Of a stretch of DNA of 64,000 bases, positions 8,333 to 17,237 are shown one piece after another. Source of the stretch: Formosa algae (GTDB lineage: Bacteria > Bacteroidota > Bacteroidia > Flavobacteriales > Flavobacteriaceae); contig NZ_LMAK01000015.1 of assembly GCF_001439665.1 (NCBI RefSeq), forward strand, positions 29,750-93,749, given 5' to 3'. The notes beneath the pieces were generated by a model. It made no database searches. It was not told where the DNA came from and saw only the letters and a program-made list of their open reading frames with translations. The position numbers and the translations under genes were made by a program. How positions within the stretch are numbered: position 1 is the stretch's first letter; each line of letters begins with the position of its first letter.

Positions 8333-10312
8333 CTAAATTGAATTTAAAACAATTATTGAATTTTTTTGAATGTTAATGAGTTCACTAGACAATGTCTTTA
8401 AACTTTCATAATACTCGTGATTATATAAAGGTTTATCGAGACTGAATTTTAAGTTTATAATAATAAAATCATCCTGCTGATTGACATTTAATTTTAAAAT
8501 ACCGGTTTTATTAGGTAAAGCAAAAACAGCATTTTTTGGCGCTTCTGCAACAGTATACTTACCTGTATTTAATTTGAGTATGTAAGAGAATGTTCTTTTG
8601 TAGCCGAAGTCTATCGGGTACAAACGTTCTTGAAGTGTAAATGGATTTTTTTCAATAAAAGGAAACAGAATAGGATTAATATATAGGGTTTCTTTTGTTA
8701 CACCATTTACGGTGGTGTTCATTGGATCTAAACCTTGTTTTAGTTTAAAAACTTCATCAAAACTAAGAGTGTTTCGTTCAGAATCTTTAATTGTGTGTTC
8801 TAAAACGTTAAGCGTTGGATGCTCGTCTGAAAATTCTTTTTTGTATAATTCTGGATCTTTTTGGTAATCTGTTTTAGAATCTATAGCGTAATATCCCGTT
8901 TTAGTTATGCCGCTTAAAATTTGTAATGAATCATTTACAATATCCATTTCTACTCGGTAAGCAATTTGAGATACTTTACGTTCCTCGATATCTATCCATT
9001 CGCTGCCGTGTTTAAAATCTATTAATCTGCCATAACCATTTAAACATCTAAAAGGTAAACTTCCAAAGGGTAAATCTGGTTCTGCTGCATCTAATAAATA
9101 GGTGTCGTCTCCAATTTTGGCTTGAATTATTAAATAATTAAAATCGGATAGTATAGGGAAAACTTTAGTTGCAAACCCTTTATTACGAGTAGATAATAAC
9201 ACAGGTTTAACTTCAATATTACAATCTCTTAATAGGTTATGTAGCAAGATGTTTATACTAGATGCATTTCCAGATTTGTTATTTATCAGGTCTTTTACAG
9301 AAGTTTCAACAAAGATATCATTATAGTCTCCATTCCATTTGTATTGATCTTGAACGAAATTGTAAATGGATTGCGCTTTGTTTAAAGGATTGTCATTTTT
9401 AATAATTTCGGTACTTAAAAAATCTTCAGCTTTTATAGATTTTCTAATTTGCCAACCAAACTCTTTATCTGTTTTTAATTCGTGATCGACATCTTTCCAC
9501 GTTTTCGTAATCTGTTCAACACTACCATCAAAATGATTAATGGTTTTTAATTCAAAATCTATTCTAGAGATATAATTTCGTTTACTCGTCATGTAATCTT
9601 CCTCTATAAATGCAGGTAAATCTTTCATCACGTAATTAGTGACACCGCAGTCTGCAGAAGATCCGCCAGGACCTTCAAGACAGTTTCCTTTAATTTTAGA
9701 ATTGCTATCAAAAAATTTATATGGCCCTACTAGTTTTATGTTGTAGTTATAAATACCAGGAATACTAGTTACATATTCGCTATATAATTTTGGAATATCT
9801 TCTTGAAATATCCATTCGTGGTATTTATAGATATACGGGGAAGATAATTTGTAACTATATGTTATAACGCTTCCTTCTTGAATATTAGGTAAGGTAAATT
9901 TAACTAGAGTATGTTTGGGAGTAATGTCTTCGTAATAAATGTCAGACGGATTTAATCTGGTAGAGGTTATAGCTCCGTTTTTAGAATTAAATGTAGTTGC
10001 AACAATATCGGTAATCCGTTCTTTATTGGTTTTATTTTTATAAAGCTGAATTTCAACAGTTGCATGCTCAAATCCGTTTCTGTTTAAAATTTTGACTTTT
10101 TTCTGATATTCTGTTTTAAGCAGAAAGTCATTATCGTCTATATAACTTTTTCCATATTCATAAATCACTAAAGCATTTGCTGTAGAATCTTTTGTATAAT
10201 GGTTTATGTTGAGGTCATTTGGGCTTATTGCAAATTCTTTACTGTTGTAGGCTTGGGCAAATAAAGAAAGAGTAGAAAGAAATAATAGTAGGTTAGTTAG
10301 TAGATTTTTCAC
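8333..10312 (-). CDS. Exported DUF3857 / transglutaminase-like protein
   Basis: This 659-residue protein has a signal peptide (cleavage after about LSLFAQ, residue 20). The N-terminal half resembles DUF3857 (ITSTRLNPSDIYYEDITPKHT, VKFTLPNIQEGSVITY). It is followed by a transglutaminase-like core around residues 310-390 (AQSIYNFVQDQYKWNGDY). The core has NASSINILLHNLLRD where active members have a GxC(W/A) cysteine, so the nucleophile appears replaced by Ser or Asn and catalysis is doubtful. Such proteins are common in Bacteroidota and have no defined role. It starts 2 bp after the exonuclease/GIY-YIG gene stop. Confidence 0.75.
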   Translation of the reverse strand: MKNLLTNLLLFLSTLSLFAQAYNSKEFAISPNDLNINHYTKDSTANALVIYEYGKSYIDDNDFLLKTEYQKKVKILNRNGFEHATVEIQLYKNKTNKERITDIVATTFNSKNGAITSTRLNPSDIYYEDITPKHTLVKFTLPNIQEGSVITYSYKLSSPYIYKYHEWIFQEDIPKLYSEYVTSIPGIYNYNIKLVGPYKFFDSNSKIKGNCLEGPGGSSADCGVTNYVMKDLPAFIEEDYMTSKRNYISRIDFELKTINHFDGSVEQITKTWKDVDHELKTDKEFGWQIRKSIKAEDFLSTEIIKNDNPLNKAQSIYNFVQDQYKWNGDYNDIFVETSVKDLINNKSGNASSINILLHNLLRDCNIEVKPVLLSTRNKGFATKVFPILSDFNYLIIQAKIGDDTYLLDAAEPDLPFGSLPFRCLNGYGRLIDFKHGSEWIDIEERKVSQIAYRVEMDIVNDSLQILSGITKTGYYAIDSKTDYQKDPELYKKEFSDEHPTLNVLEHTIKDSERNTLSFDEVFKLKQGLDPMNTTVNGVTKETLYINPILFPFIEKNPFTLQERLYPIDFGYKRTFSYILKLNTGKYTVAEAPKNAVFALPNKTGILKLNVNQQDDFIIINLKFSLDKPLYNHEYYESLKTLSSELINIQKNSIIVLNSI

Positions 10313-10314
10313 GC

Positions 10315-11691
10315 TTAAGGCATTAGTTCGATTGTTTTTAAGTTTTTATGGCTACGCAAATAGCTTTGTATTATATGTTGTGCATCTCTATTATTTTCCA
10401 TTTTGGTAATGATAGATTCTAACACTTTAATATTATTAATTTGATAGTTTAGATTGAAGAAACCTAAACCTTCAAACTTTCCGTCTTTGATGTAAATCGC
10501 ACTACGCTCGTCTATAGTTCTTCCGCGATCTACAATAATCATATGCTTGAAGACATAACTATTTTTGTCTAATAACTCTTGAACACGGAGGTTGTAATCT
10601 TCTGCAGATTCTTCGTTTACACAAGAGCCATTACATGTTTTTATAGTATGATTAAAACAAGGTTTTCCAGGAATATTAGTTTCTAAATTGGTAAGTTGTA
10701 AACATAGATTGTATGTTTCAACAGCGCGTTCCATAAAATGTTTTGCACTTTGTTTATTGCTAAATGTTGTAATGGGGTGTTTACGACCATCTGCAATATC
10801 TATTTTTAAATTTATATATCCGTGTTTATCTTTGGTCGCATATAAGGCATGTGTGAAATGTGTGCGCTTTCTAGAACGATTATAAATGGGTTTTACACGT
10901 TTTATTTCTTCACTTTCTTTTAATAAAGCGATAAGTTCACTTCCTGTTTCTTCGTAAGTTACAGCAGTAACATGAAGCTGAATTTTTTTAGATTTAGAAT
11001 TCGGAGCTGTAAAATGCTGATTAACGCGACGTTTTATATTTCTGCTTTTTCCGATGTAAATAATATCTCCACCTTCTTTATGAATGTAGTATACACCAGT
11101 TACCGAGGGAAGTGTTTCAACAATATCAATAAGTTTATTGTCTAGTTTTTTAGTTTTTAAAGTGTCTTTTACAGACGATTGAATGATTTGCTTCGTGGTA
11201 TCTTTTGTTTGCAGCAGTTTAAATAACTTTACAGTAGCTAAAGCATCTCCGTTAGCACGGTGTCTATCGGTTACAGGAATACCTAAAGATCTCACTAACT
11301 TTCCTAAACTATATGAAGCCTGATCTGGAATTAAATCTTTAGAAAGCTCTACGGTACACAACGTTTTACGTTTGAACTCGTAACCTAAACGTTTAAATTC
11401 TGTTCGCAGAATGCGGTAATCAAATTCTGAGTTGTGTGCTACAATTATACAGTCCTCTGTAATTTCAATAATACGTTTTGCAACCTCGTAAAATTTAGGT
11501 GCATTTTTAAGCATATTGCTGTTAATTCCAGTAAGCTTAACAACAAATGGTTGTATGTCGCGCTCTGGATTTACTAAGGATATAAATTGATCTACAACGG
11601 TGTGACCGTCGTATTTATAGATAGCTATTTCTGTAATGCCTTCTTCATTAAACTTGCCACCTGTGGTCTCTATGTCTAAAACTGCGTAAAT
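10315..11691 (-). CDS. DEDDh exonuclease fused to a UvrC-N/Cho-like GIY-YIG nuclease, ATT start proposed
   Basis: The protein is 458 residues if it starts at the ATT codon 11691-11689. The nearest in-frame ATG (11514) is 59 codons further in and would delete the exonuclease motif DIETTGG (Asp6, Glu8). No in-frame ATG, GTG or TTG lies between the upstream stop (11703-11701) and that ATG. The exonuclease domain continues with HNSEFD (86-91) and HRANGD (144-149). A GIY-YIG domain follows (GVYYI 199-203, YIGKSRNIKRR 212-222). Four cysteines at 330, 345, 353 and 357 have the C-x7-C-x3-C end spacing of the UvrC iron-sulfur site. The UvrC RNase H-like half is absent, as in Cho. A DNA-repair incision/trimming role is inferred. 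It lies 15 bp after yggS. Confidence 0.85.
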   Translation of the reverse strand: MYAVLDIETTGGKFNEEGITEIAIYKYDGHTVVDQFISLVNPERDIQPFVVKLTGINSNMLKNAPKFYEVAKRIIEITEDCIIVAHNSEFDYRILRTEFKRLGYEFKRKTLCTVELSKDLIPDQASYSLGKLVRSLGIPVTDRHRANGDALATVKLFKLLQTKDTTKQIIQSSVKDTLKTKKLDNKLIDIVETLPSVTGVYYIHKEGGDIIYIGKSRNIKRRVNQHFTAPNSKSKKIQLHVTAVTYEETGSELIALLKESEEIKRVKPIYNRSRKRTHFTHALYATKDKHGYINLKIDIADGRKHPITTFSNKQSAKHFMERAVETYNLCLQLTNLETNIPGKPCFNHTIKTCNGSCVNEESAEDYNLRVQELLDKNSYVFKHMIIVDRGRTIDERSAIYIKDGKFEGLGFFNLNYQINNIKVLESIITKMENNRDAQHIIQSYLRSHKNLKTIELMP

Positions 11692-11706
11692 AATATACTC
11701 TTAAAA

Positions 11707-12372
11707 TTAATAATTCCGAACACCAAAAATACTACTCCCGATACGCACCATAGTGCTTCCGCAAGCCACTGCCAATTGGTAATCTCCACTCATTCCCATA
11801 GAAATGGTTTTAAATTGAGTAGGGAACTTATGGTGTGCTTTTAAAGTATTAAAGATAGTTTTTAATTGGGTAAATTCTGTTTTTATTTGAGATTCATTCT
11901 CTGTAAAGGTGGCCATACCCATTACACCTACAATATTAATATTTTTGAGTTCTGAAAAAGATGGAGATTGAAGGATATCAAAAGCCTCAGCTTCTGTCAT
12001 CCCGAATTTAGAATCTTCTTTAGCGATTTTAATTTGAAGTAAACAATCTATAACACGATTGTGTTTTGCAGCTTGTTTGTTAATTTCAATTAAAAGTTTT
12101 TCATTTTCAACACCATGAATTAAACTGACAAAAGGTGCCATGTATTTTACCTTATTGCGCTGTACATGACCAATCATGTGCCACTCAATATCTTTAGGAA
12201 GAATCTCGTGTTTTTCGGCCATTTCCTGAATTTTGTTTTCGCCAAAAATACGTTGTCCAGCATCGTAGGCTTCTTGCAAATCACTAACAGGTTTGGTTTT
12301 AGAAACAGCCACTAAAGTTACTTGTTCTGGTAGTGTTTCTTTTATATGATTTAAATTTTGTTGAATAGACAT
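11707..12372 (-). CDS. YggS/PROSC-family PLP homeostasis protein
   Basis: This is a single-domain TIM-barrel PLP carrier of the alanine racemase fold. The PLP lysine is Lys25 in LVAVSKTKP. FGENKIQEM and HMIGHVQRNK are family hallmarks, as is the C-terminal SMGMSGDYQLAVACGSTMVRIGSSIFG phosphate-binding region (written here only to identify the family). The 221-residue length is normal. It has no enzymatic activity in the classic sense; it buffers free pyridoxal phosphate and affects amino-acid pools. It lies between the 3-hydroxyacyl-CoA dehydrogenase gene (46 bp upstream) and the exonuclease fusion. Confidence 0.93.
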   Translation of the reverse strand: MSIQQNLNHIKETLPEQVTLVAVSKTKPVSDLQEAYDAGQRIFGENKIQEMAEKHEILPKDIEWHMIGHVQRNKVKYMAPFVSLIHGVENEKLLIEINKQAAKHNRVIDCLLQIKIAKEDSKFGMTEAEAFDILQSPSFSELKNINIVGVMGMATFTENESQIKTEFTQLKTIFNTLKAHHKFPTQFKTISMGMSGDYQLAVACGSTMVRIGSSIFGVRNY

Positions 12373-12418
12373 GGTAAATAATTATACGTTGTAATTGGAG
12401 GAAAATTTTAAAATTTAT

Positions 12419-13309
12419 TTATTTTAAGAATTGCTTTGCAACCTGTTCTGCCTTTTTAGATGATGCATAGTCGTAGAACCCTTCGCCAGATTTTATTCCT
12501 AGTTTTCCTGCTCTAACCATGTTAACCAATAATGGGCATGGTGCATATTTCGGATTTTTAAATCCGTCGTACATCACATTTAAAATAGATAAACATACGT
12601 CTAAACCAATAAAATCTGCTAATTGTAAAGGTCCCATGGGGTGAGCCATACCGAGTTTCATTACGGTATCAATTTCTTTAACACCAGCAACACCGTTGTA
12701 TAACGTTTCTATAGATTCGTTTAACATAGGCATTAAAATTCTGTTGGCAACAAATCCAGGGTAATCATTAACTTCTACAGGATCTTTACCTAAAGTTCTA
12801 GACAGTTCCATAATGGTTTTGGTCACTGCGTCACTCGTGTTGTATCCGCGAATAATTTCTACCAATTTCATGATGGGTACTGGATTCATAAAATGCATAC
12901 CAATAACCCATTCTGGACGGTCTGTTACGGCTGCAATTTGTGTTATGGAGATTGATGAGGTATTTGTTGCTAAAATGGTGTGGGCTTCACAAACGTGACT
13001 TAATTGTTTAAAAATTTTAAGTTTTAAATCGATTTGTTCTGTTGCAGCTTCTACGACTAAATCCGCTCCTTTTACACCTTCATCAAGAGCAGTATATGTG
13101 GTTATTAATTTTAAGGTTTCGTCTTTCTGAACTTCTGTAATAACCGTTTTTGCTATTAAACGGTCTAAGTTTTTAGAAATTGTAGCTAGGCCTTTAGTTA
13201 AAGCGGTTTCACTAATATCTATTAAACGCACATGAAAACCACTTTGGGCAAATGTATGTGCAATACCATTCCCCATGGTTCCGGCACCAATAACTGCGAT
13301 GTGTTTCAT
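12419..13309 (-). CDS. 3-hydroxyacyl-CoA (3-hydroxybutyryl-CoA) dehydrogenase
   Basis: This NAD-dependent enzyme oxidises 3-hydroxyacyl-CoA to 3-ketoacyl-CoA. The 296 residues contain the dinucleotide fold GAGTMGNGIA (7-16), an acidic residue after the second strand (LIDISE) that selects NAD, the catalytic His of GMHFMNPVP with its partner Glu in KLVEII, and NRILMPMLNE in the helical C-terminal domain. The single-domain form without an enoyl-CoA hydratase half matches HbdA/PaaH-type enzymes. The pathway (beta-oxidation, butyrate-type metabolism or phenylacetate) is not shown by the neighbours. Confidence 0.9.
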   Translation of the reverse strand: MKHIAVIGAGTMGNGIAHTFAQSGFHVRLIDISETALTKGLATISKNLDRLIAKTVITEVQKDETLKLITTYTALDEGVKGADLVVEAATEQIDLKLKIFKQLSHVCEAHTILATNTSSISITQIAAVTDRPEWVIGMHFMNPVPIMKLVEIIRGYNTSDAVTKTIMELSRTLGKDPVEVNDYPGFVANRILMPMLNESIETLYNGVAGVKEIDTVMKLGMAHPMGPLQLADFIGLDVCLSILNVMYDGFKNPKYAPCPLLVNMVRAGKLGIKSGEGFYDYASSKKAEQVAKQFLK

Positions 13310-13366
13310 GCTTGTAAATGTTTCGAGAACGTGTTTTATGTGCTCTAGGTTAGGTTTTGAAAACGT

Positions 13367-14326
13367 TTAAAACTGATCGATAATCATATTTGCCACGCGT
13401 AAAGCTTCTGTCCCATCATGCAAAGTCACCACAGGTTTAGTGTCGTTATTTATTGCATCAGCAAAAGTTTCTAATTCGTCTAAAATGGCATTATTATTTT
13501 CAACATCAGGATTAGCAAAGTAGATTTGCTTTTTAATGCCTTCAGCATTTTGTAAAATCATATCAAAATCTCCAGGTTTTTCAGGAGCATCTTTCATTTT
13601 TACTACTTCACATTTCTTTTCAAGAAAATCTACAGAAATGTAGGCATCACGTTGAAAAAAGCGAGTTTTTCGCATGTTTTTTAACGAAATTCTACTTGCT
13701 GTAAGGTTAGCCACACAACCATTTACAAATTCTATTCTGGCATTTGCTATGTCTGGCGTGTCACTTATTACCGAAACGCCACTGGCACTAATGTGTTTTA
13801 CTTCAGATTGTACAACGCTTAAAATAACGTCTATATCGTGAATCATGAGATCTAAAACCACAGGAACATCTGTACCTCTAGGGTTAAATTCTGCCAATCT
13901 ATGCGCTTCAATAAACATAGGTTTGTCTAAAGCGTCTTTTATGGCTGTAAAAGCAGGATTAAAACGCTCTACGTGTCCTACTTGTCCTTTTACATTATGT
14001 TCTGCAACGAGTGCTCTTAAAGACTCTGCTTCTTCAACAGTATTTGTAATTGGTTTTTCAACAAAAATATGTTTGTTTTTAGAGATGGCTAATTTAGCAC
14101 AGTCGTAGTGCGATAAGGTTGGTGTTACAATATCTACAACATCTACTGCATCTATTAATTCTTCTATAGTTGGAAAGAATTTATAACCAAATTCAGCTTC
14201 TACTTTTTTGGCATTATTTACATCGGGATCGTAAAAACCTACGAGTTGGTATTTTTCAGATTGATTAAGTAGTCTTAAATGAATTTTTCCGAGGTGACCA
14301 GCACCAAGAACTCCAGCTTTTAACAT
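13367..14326 (-). CDS. Gfo/Idh/MocA-family NAD(P)-dependent oxidoreductase
   Basis: This 319-residue protein has the Rossmann motif GAGHLG (8-13), the family EKP triad at 90-92 (VEKPITNT), and a C-terminal alpha/beta domain with DLMIHDIDVILS, whose His-Asp pair is often catalytic. It is close to the type found with lipid A or sugar-biosynthesis genes in Flavobacteria, but no such neighbours are present, so the substrate (sugar or inositol-like) cannot be named. It appears to be the first gene of the minus-strand run and is divergent from pcm across 129 bp. Confidence 0.85.
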   Translation of the reverse strand: MLKAGVLGAGHLGKIHLRLLNQSEKYQLVGFYDPDVNNAKKVEAEFGYKFFPTIEELIDAVDVVDIVTPTLSHYDCAKLAISKNKHIFVEKPITNTVEEAESLRALVAEHNVKGQVGHVERFNPAFTAIKDALDKPMFIEAHRLAEFNPRGTDVPVVLDLMIHDIDVILSVVQSEVKHISASGVSVISDTPDIANARIEFVNGCVANLTASRISLKNMRKTRFFQRDAYISVDFLEKKCEVVKMKDAPEKPGDFDMILQNAEGIKKQIYFANPDVENNNAILDELETFADAINNDTKPVVTLHDGTEALRVANMIIDQF

Positions 14327-14405
14327 TCTAATAGGGTTTTAAACAAAAATAAGATTTTTATGACTTTAAAGTGCCAATTAAGATTTAAAAATTTAATAAA
14401 AGATT

Positions 14406-14413
14406 TACTTTTG
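14406..14413 (+). promoter_or_regulatory. Bacteroidota -7 box (TACTTTTG) upstream of pcm
   Basis: This is an exact TAnnTTTG match about 43 bp before the proposed TTG start at 14456, in the divergent spacer. No -33 element is clear. Confidence 0.45.
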
Positions 14414-14455
14414 CAAAACTTATAAAACCACTAAACTTACCTAATACTTGCACTT

Positions 14456-15097
14456 TTGAACGATACTTTTAAACATAAAGGATTAAGACAACAATTAGTA
14501 AACATATTAATAAACAAAGGTATAACAGATGCCGCTGTACTAAAAACTATAGGACACATCCCTAGACATTTGTTTATGGATTCTAGTTTTTTAGATCATG
14601 CTTATCAGGATAAAGCATTCCCTATTGCTGCCGATCAAACCATTTCGCAACCTTACACGGTCGCTTTTCAAACCGAATTGTTAAAATTAAATAGAGATTC
14701 TAAAATTTTAGAAATAGGCACGGGGAGTGGTTATCAAACCGCTGTTTTATGTGAACTAGGTGCAAAAGTATTTAGTATTGAACGCCAATTAGAATTATTT
14801 AAGAAGACGAGTAAGTTTCTTCCAAAATTAGGATATCGTCCTAGAAAATTAATATTTGGTGATGGGTATAAAGGCATGCCAGAAGAAGCTCCTTTTGATG
14901 GGATAATTGTGACTGCGGGTGCCCCTTTTGTACCGACACCTTTATTAAGTCAGTTAAAAATAGGAGGGCGTCTAGTTATTCCTGTTGGAGATACTGTACA
15001 AACTATGACACTTTTTATTAGAAAAGGTCTTAAAGAATTTGAAAAACACGAGTTTGGAGAATTCCGTTTTGTGCCGCTTTTGGAGGACAAAAATTAA
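14456..15097 (+). CDS. pcm: Protein-L-isoaspartate O-methyltransferase (TTG start)
   Basis: This enzyme methylates isoaspartyl residues with S-adenosylmethionine to start repair of aged proteins. The 213-residue product has motif I ILEIGTGSGYQT at 84-95, preceded by the substrate-site motif ISQPYTVAFQTELL, and later IIVTAGAPFVP and LKIGGRLVIPVG. The first codon is TTG. There is no upstream in-frame ATG close by, and starting at a later ATG would remove the conserved DTFKHKGLRQQL segment. It converges on the NTF2-like gene, with the two stop codons overlapping by 4 bp. Confidence 0.92.
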   Translation: MNDTFKHKGLRQQLVNILINKGITDAAVLKTIGHIPRHLFMDSSFLDHAYQDKAFPIAADQTISQPYTVAFQTELLKLNRDSKILEIGTGSGYQTAVLCELGAKVFSIERQLELFKKTSKFLPKLGYRPRKLIFGDGYKGMPEEAPFDGIIVTAGAPFVPTPLLSQLKIGGRLVIPVGDTVQTMTLFIRKGLKEFEKHEFGEFRFVPLLEDKN

Positions 15098-15651
15098 TTA
15101 TTTTCGTCTTGTGGTAAATATTTTGCAGGAATAGGTTTGTCTTTTGTTTCGTTGGTCCACATAAGGTTTATTATATACCATCTGGTACCATCATACATCA
15201 GTTGGATGCTGTTAATTCCCTTGGTGAACGGTTCTTTGTCGGCTTCAGAATGGTAAGCTTCAAATGTGCTAAACACTTGCGTAATATTACCGTAAGTGTG
15301 TACAATACGATGAATTTCTTTTTCGTAAAATCCATTTTTTAACATCCAAGATTTAGACGATTTTGTATACTCTGCAGGTGTCATGTATTTGGCTTGTAAT
15401 TTGCCTTCGTAATCGACACCTGTGGTTATTAATTTGGCATCATCTTTAAATAAAAAGGTAAATAAATCCCAATCGCGTTTTTCATTTTTATCTCCAGATA
15501 TAGATAAATATAGTGTCCCTAATGTAGTTTCTAAAGAGGCAACCAATGGTGAGTAATCTGTTTTTTGTATTTCAACGTCCTTAGTCTTTTGTGCAAAGGC
15601 AGGAGTTGTTATTAATATACTCAAGCTTAAGATTAATAAAAACTGTTTCAT
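15094..15651 (-). CDS. Exported NTF2/SnoaL-like protein
   Basis: I start this at 15651 (MKQFLLILSLSILITTPAFAQ, a clean signal peptide) rather than the longer frame from 15687, which would overlap the M61 gene and place residues before the signal. The 185-residue product has the cone fold pattern of nuclear-transport-factor-2-like proteins: LETTLGTLYLSISG, WDLFTFLFKDDAKLI and IINLMWTNE. No catalytic residues can be assigned, and the role is unknown. It lies 11 bp after the M61 peptidase gene and is probably cotranscribed with it. Confidence 0.75.
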   Translation of the reverse strand: MKQFLLILSLSILITTPAFAQKTKDVEIQKTDYSPLVASLETTLGTLYLSISGDKNEKRDWDLFTFLFKDDAKLITTGVDYEGKLQAKYMTPAEYTKSSKSWMLKNGFYEKEIHRIVHTYGNITQVFSTFEAYHSEADKEPFTKGINSIQLMYDGTRWYIINLMWTNETKDKPIPAKYLPQDENN

Positions 15652-15662
15652 TTTAAAGCATT

Positions 15663-17207
15663 TTAAAGGCTTATTGGTGCCATCCATTTTGTTCTTAATA
15701 TTAATTGTTCTGCTGTAGGCGTTGCCATTAAAGAGAATTTGTTTTTGCTAGGATTGTAATCTACACCAATTAATTTGTAATACGATTGTATTGGTAATGG
15801 GTTTGCATTAATAATATAATCGTCTATAATGGTTTGTATTTCTGGATAGGTTTTTTGAACAAAAGTTTCGAAAAACGTCGCATCATCAAACGGAGTATCT
15901 GGGCCGTATTCTTTTGCTAAATCGTTAATAACATCGATATAACCACGTTCTCCATGCGATAATTCTAACAATTTTATATCTATAAGTCCAGCAACTAAAG
16001 CGCCTCTCATGTAAATATTTCCGTATTGTCTATTTCCTTTTTTAGTGTAAGAGGTAAGAGATAATTCTTCTAAGCTTACTTTTTTATCGTAATATTTAGA
16101 GTCGATCATTATTTTTTTAGATAGCGTTTCAAAATAGTCGTTTGTAGATTTTAATCCTGAACGGAATAACATCATGTGTGACGCCCATTCTGTAGTGCCC
16201 TCGTATAACCATAAGTGTCGTGATGGTACGGGTGTAATAAAGTTAAACTGATCTACAATTTCGCTATGGATATTTAAAGGTGTTACCACATGAAAAAATT
16301 CGTGAGCAGCAACTTCTAAAATTTGTTGTTCTAAATTATCCCAAGTGTCTTCTCTATAAATGTATTCTGAACTATAAGAGTGTTCCCAAGCGCCATTGGT
16401 TTTGTCTTCAAAATGGAATAAGAAAGTGTAATTTTTTACAGGTAAACCATTAAGGAATCCGCTTGCAGATAGCAACATGTTTTCCATAGATTCTAAAACT
16501 TGGTCTGAGGTAATTAAACCGGTTTTAGAATAGGTAAAAATATCTACGTTAGTCCCTTGAACATTCATAGAAGCTTTAGTAAGATTTCCAAGTAGAATAG
16601 GTGAGTCTACTACTTTATCGTAATCTTCAGCGAAATATAAACTATCACTATTTTTAGTTAATGGTGTTCCAACAGTCCAGGATTCTGGATAATCTAGCTT
16701 TATGGTGATAGGACTACTTTGCTTATTTTTAAAATAACCAAAAACAGCTTGTCCGTTTATTAGGGTGTGATCGTCTTCAATAGAGGTTCCACACATTAGA
16801 TAAATGTTGTTTTCTGAAACCGGTGTATCCCAAGTTTCTGAAATTTCGTATTCTATTTTAGCAATTTTTGACGGATGCGTTAATTGAAACTGATTGGTAG
16901 AAATTGGCGTAGTTTCCAATTCATTTCCATTCTTATCTAATGCTTTAAATGATTTAACATAACGCCCGATATCCATAACTTGATACGTTCCCGGCGCGGT
17001 AGATGCAAATTGGTAAATTGCATTCTCTTCGCTTAAAGTTGGTGGCGTAACAGTGACTTTATAGGTGTCTTTAGATCGATCTAAAAGATTTATTTCAAAC
17101 TTTATAGGTGTAACTGTTGGTGTGTCGGTTACTGTAGATTTAGAACCTGAGCAAGAACATAGCGAGAATGTAAATGCTAAAATGATTAATCTTAAACTCG
17201 ATATCAT
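15663..17207 (-). CDS. M61-family (glycyl aminopeptidase-like) lipoprotein metallopeptidase
   Basis: This 514-residue protein carries a lipobox-like signal end (TFSLCSCSGSK), so it is probably lipid-anchored at the cell surface or periplasm. The zinc motif HEFFH begins at residue 302, and the third ligand is the Glu of LYEGTTEWASH. The N-terminal beta domain (YQFASTAPGTYQVMDIGRYV) is typical of M61. The protein ends shortly after the catalytic and helical part, so the C-terminal PDZ domain of many M61 enzymes is missing. Substrates are probably N-terminal Gly/Ala peptides by family, but this is inferred. Confidence 0.85.
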   Translation of the reverse strand: MISSLRLIILAFTFSLCSCSGSKSTVTDTPTVTPIKFEINLLDRSKDTYKVTVTPPTLSEENAIYQFASTAPGTYQVMDIGRYVKSFKALDKNGNELETTPISTNQFQLTHPSKIAKIEYEISETWDTPVSENNIYLMCGTSIEDDHTLINGQAVFGYFKNKQSSPITIKLDYPESWTVGTPLTKNSDSLYFAEDYDKVVDSPILLGNLTKASMNVQGTNVDIFTYSKTGLITSDQVLESMENMLLSASGFLNGLPVKNYTFLFHFEDKTNGAWEHSYSSEYIYREDTWDNLEQQILEVAAHEFFHVVTPLNIHSEIVDQFNFITPVPSRHLWLYEGTTEWASHMMLFRSGLKSTNDYFETLSKKIMIDSKYYDKKVSLEELSLTSYTKKGNRQYGNIYMRGALVAGLIDIKLLELSHGERGYIDVINDLAKEYGPDTPFDDATFFETFVQKTYPEIQTIIDDYIINANPLPIQSYYKLIGVDYNPSKNKFSLMATPTAEQLILRTKWMAPISL

Positions 17208-17237
17208 AGCTTTGGTAAGATAAAATTGGGAATGTTA

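Noticed and set aside
15652..15687. 12-residue extension of the NTF2-like protein
   Set aside because: It precedes an intact signal peptide and overlaps the end of the M61 gene.
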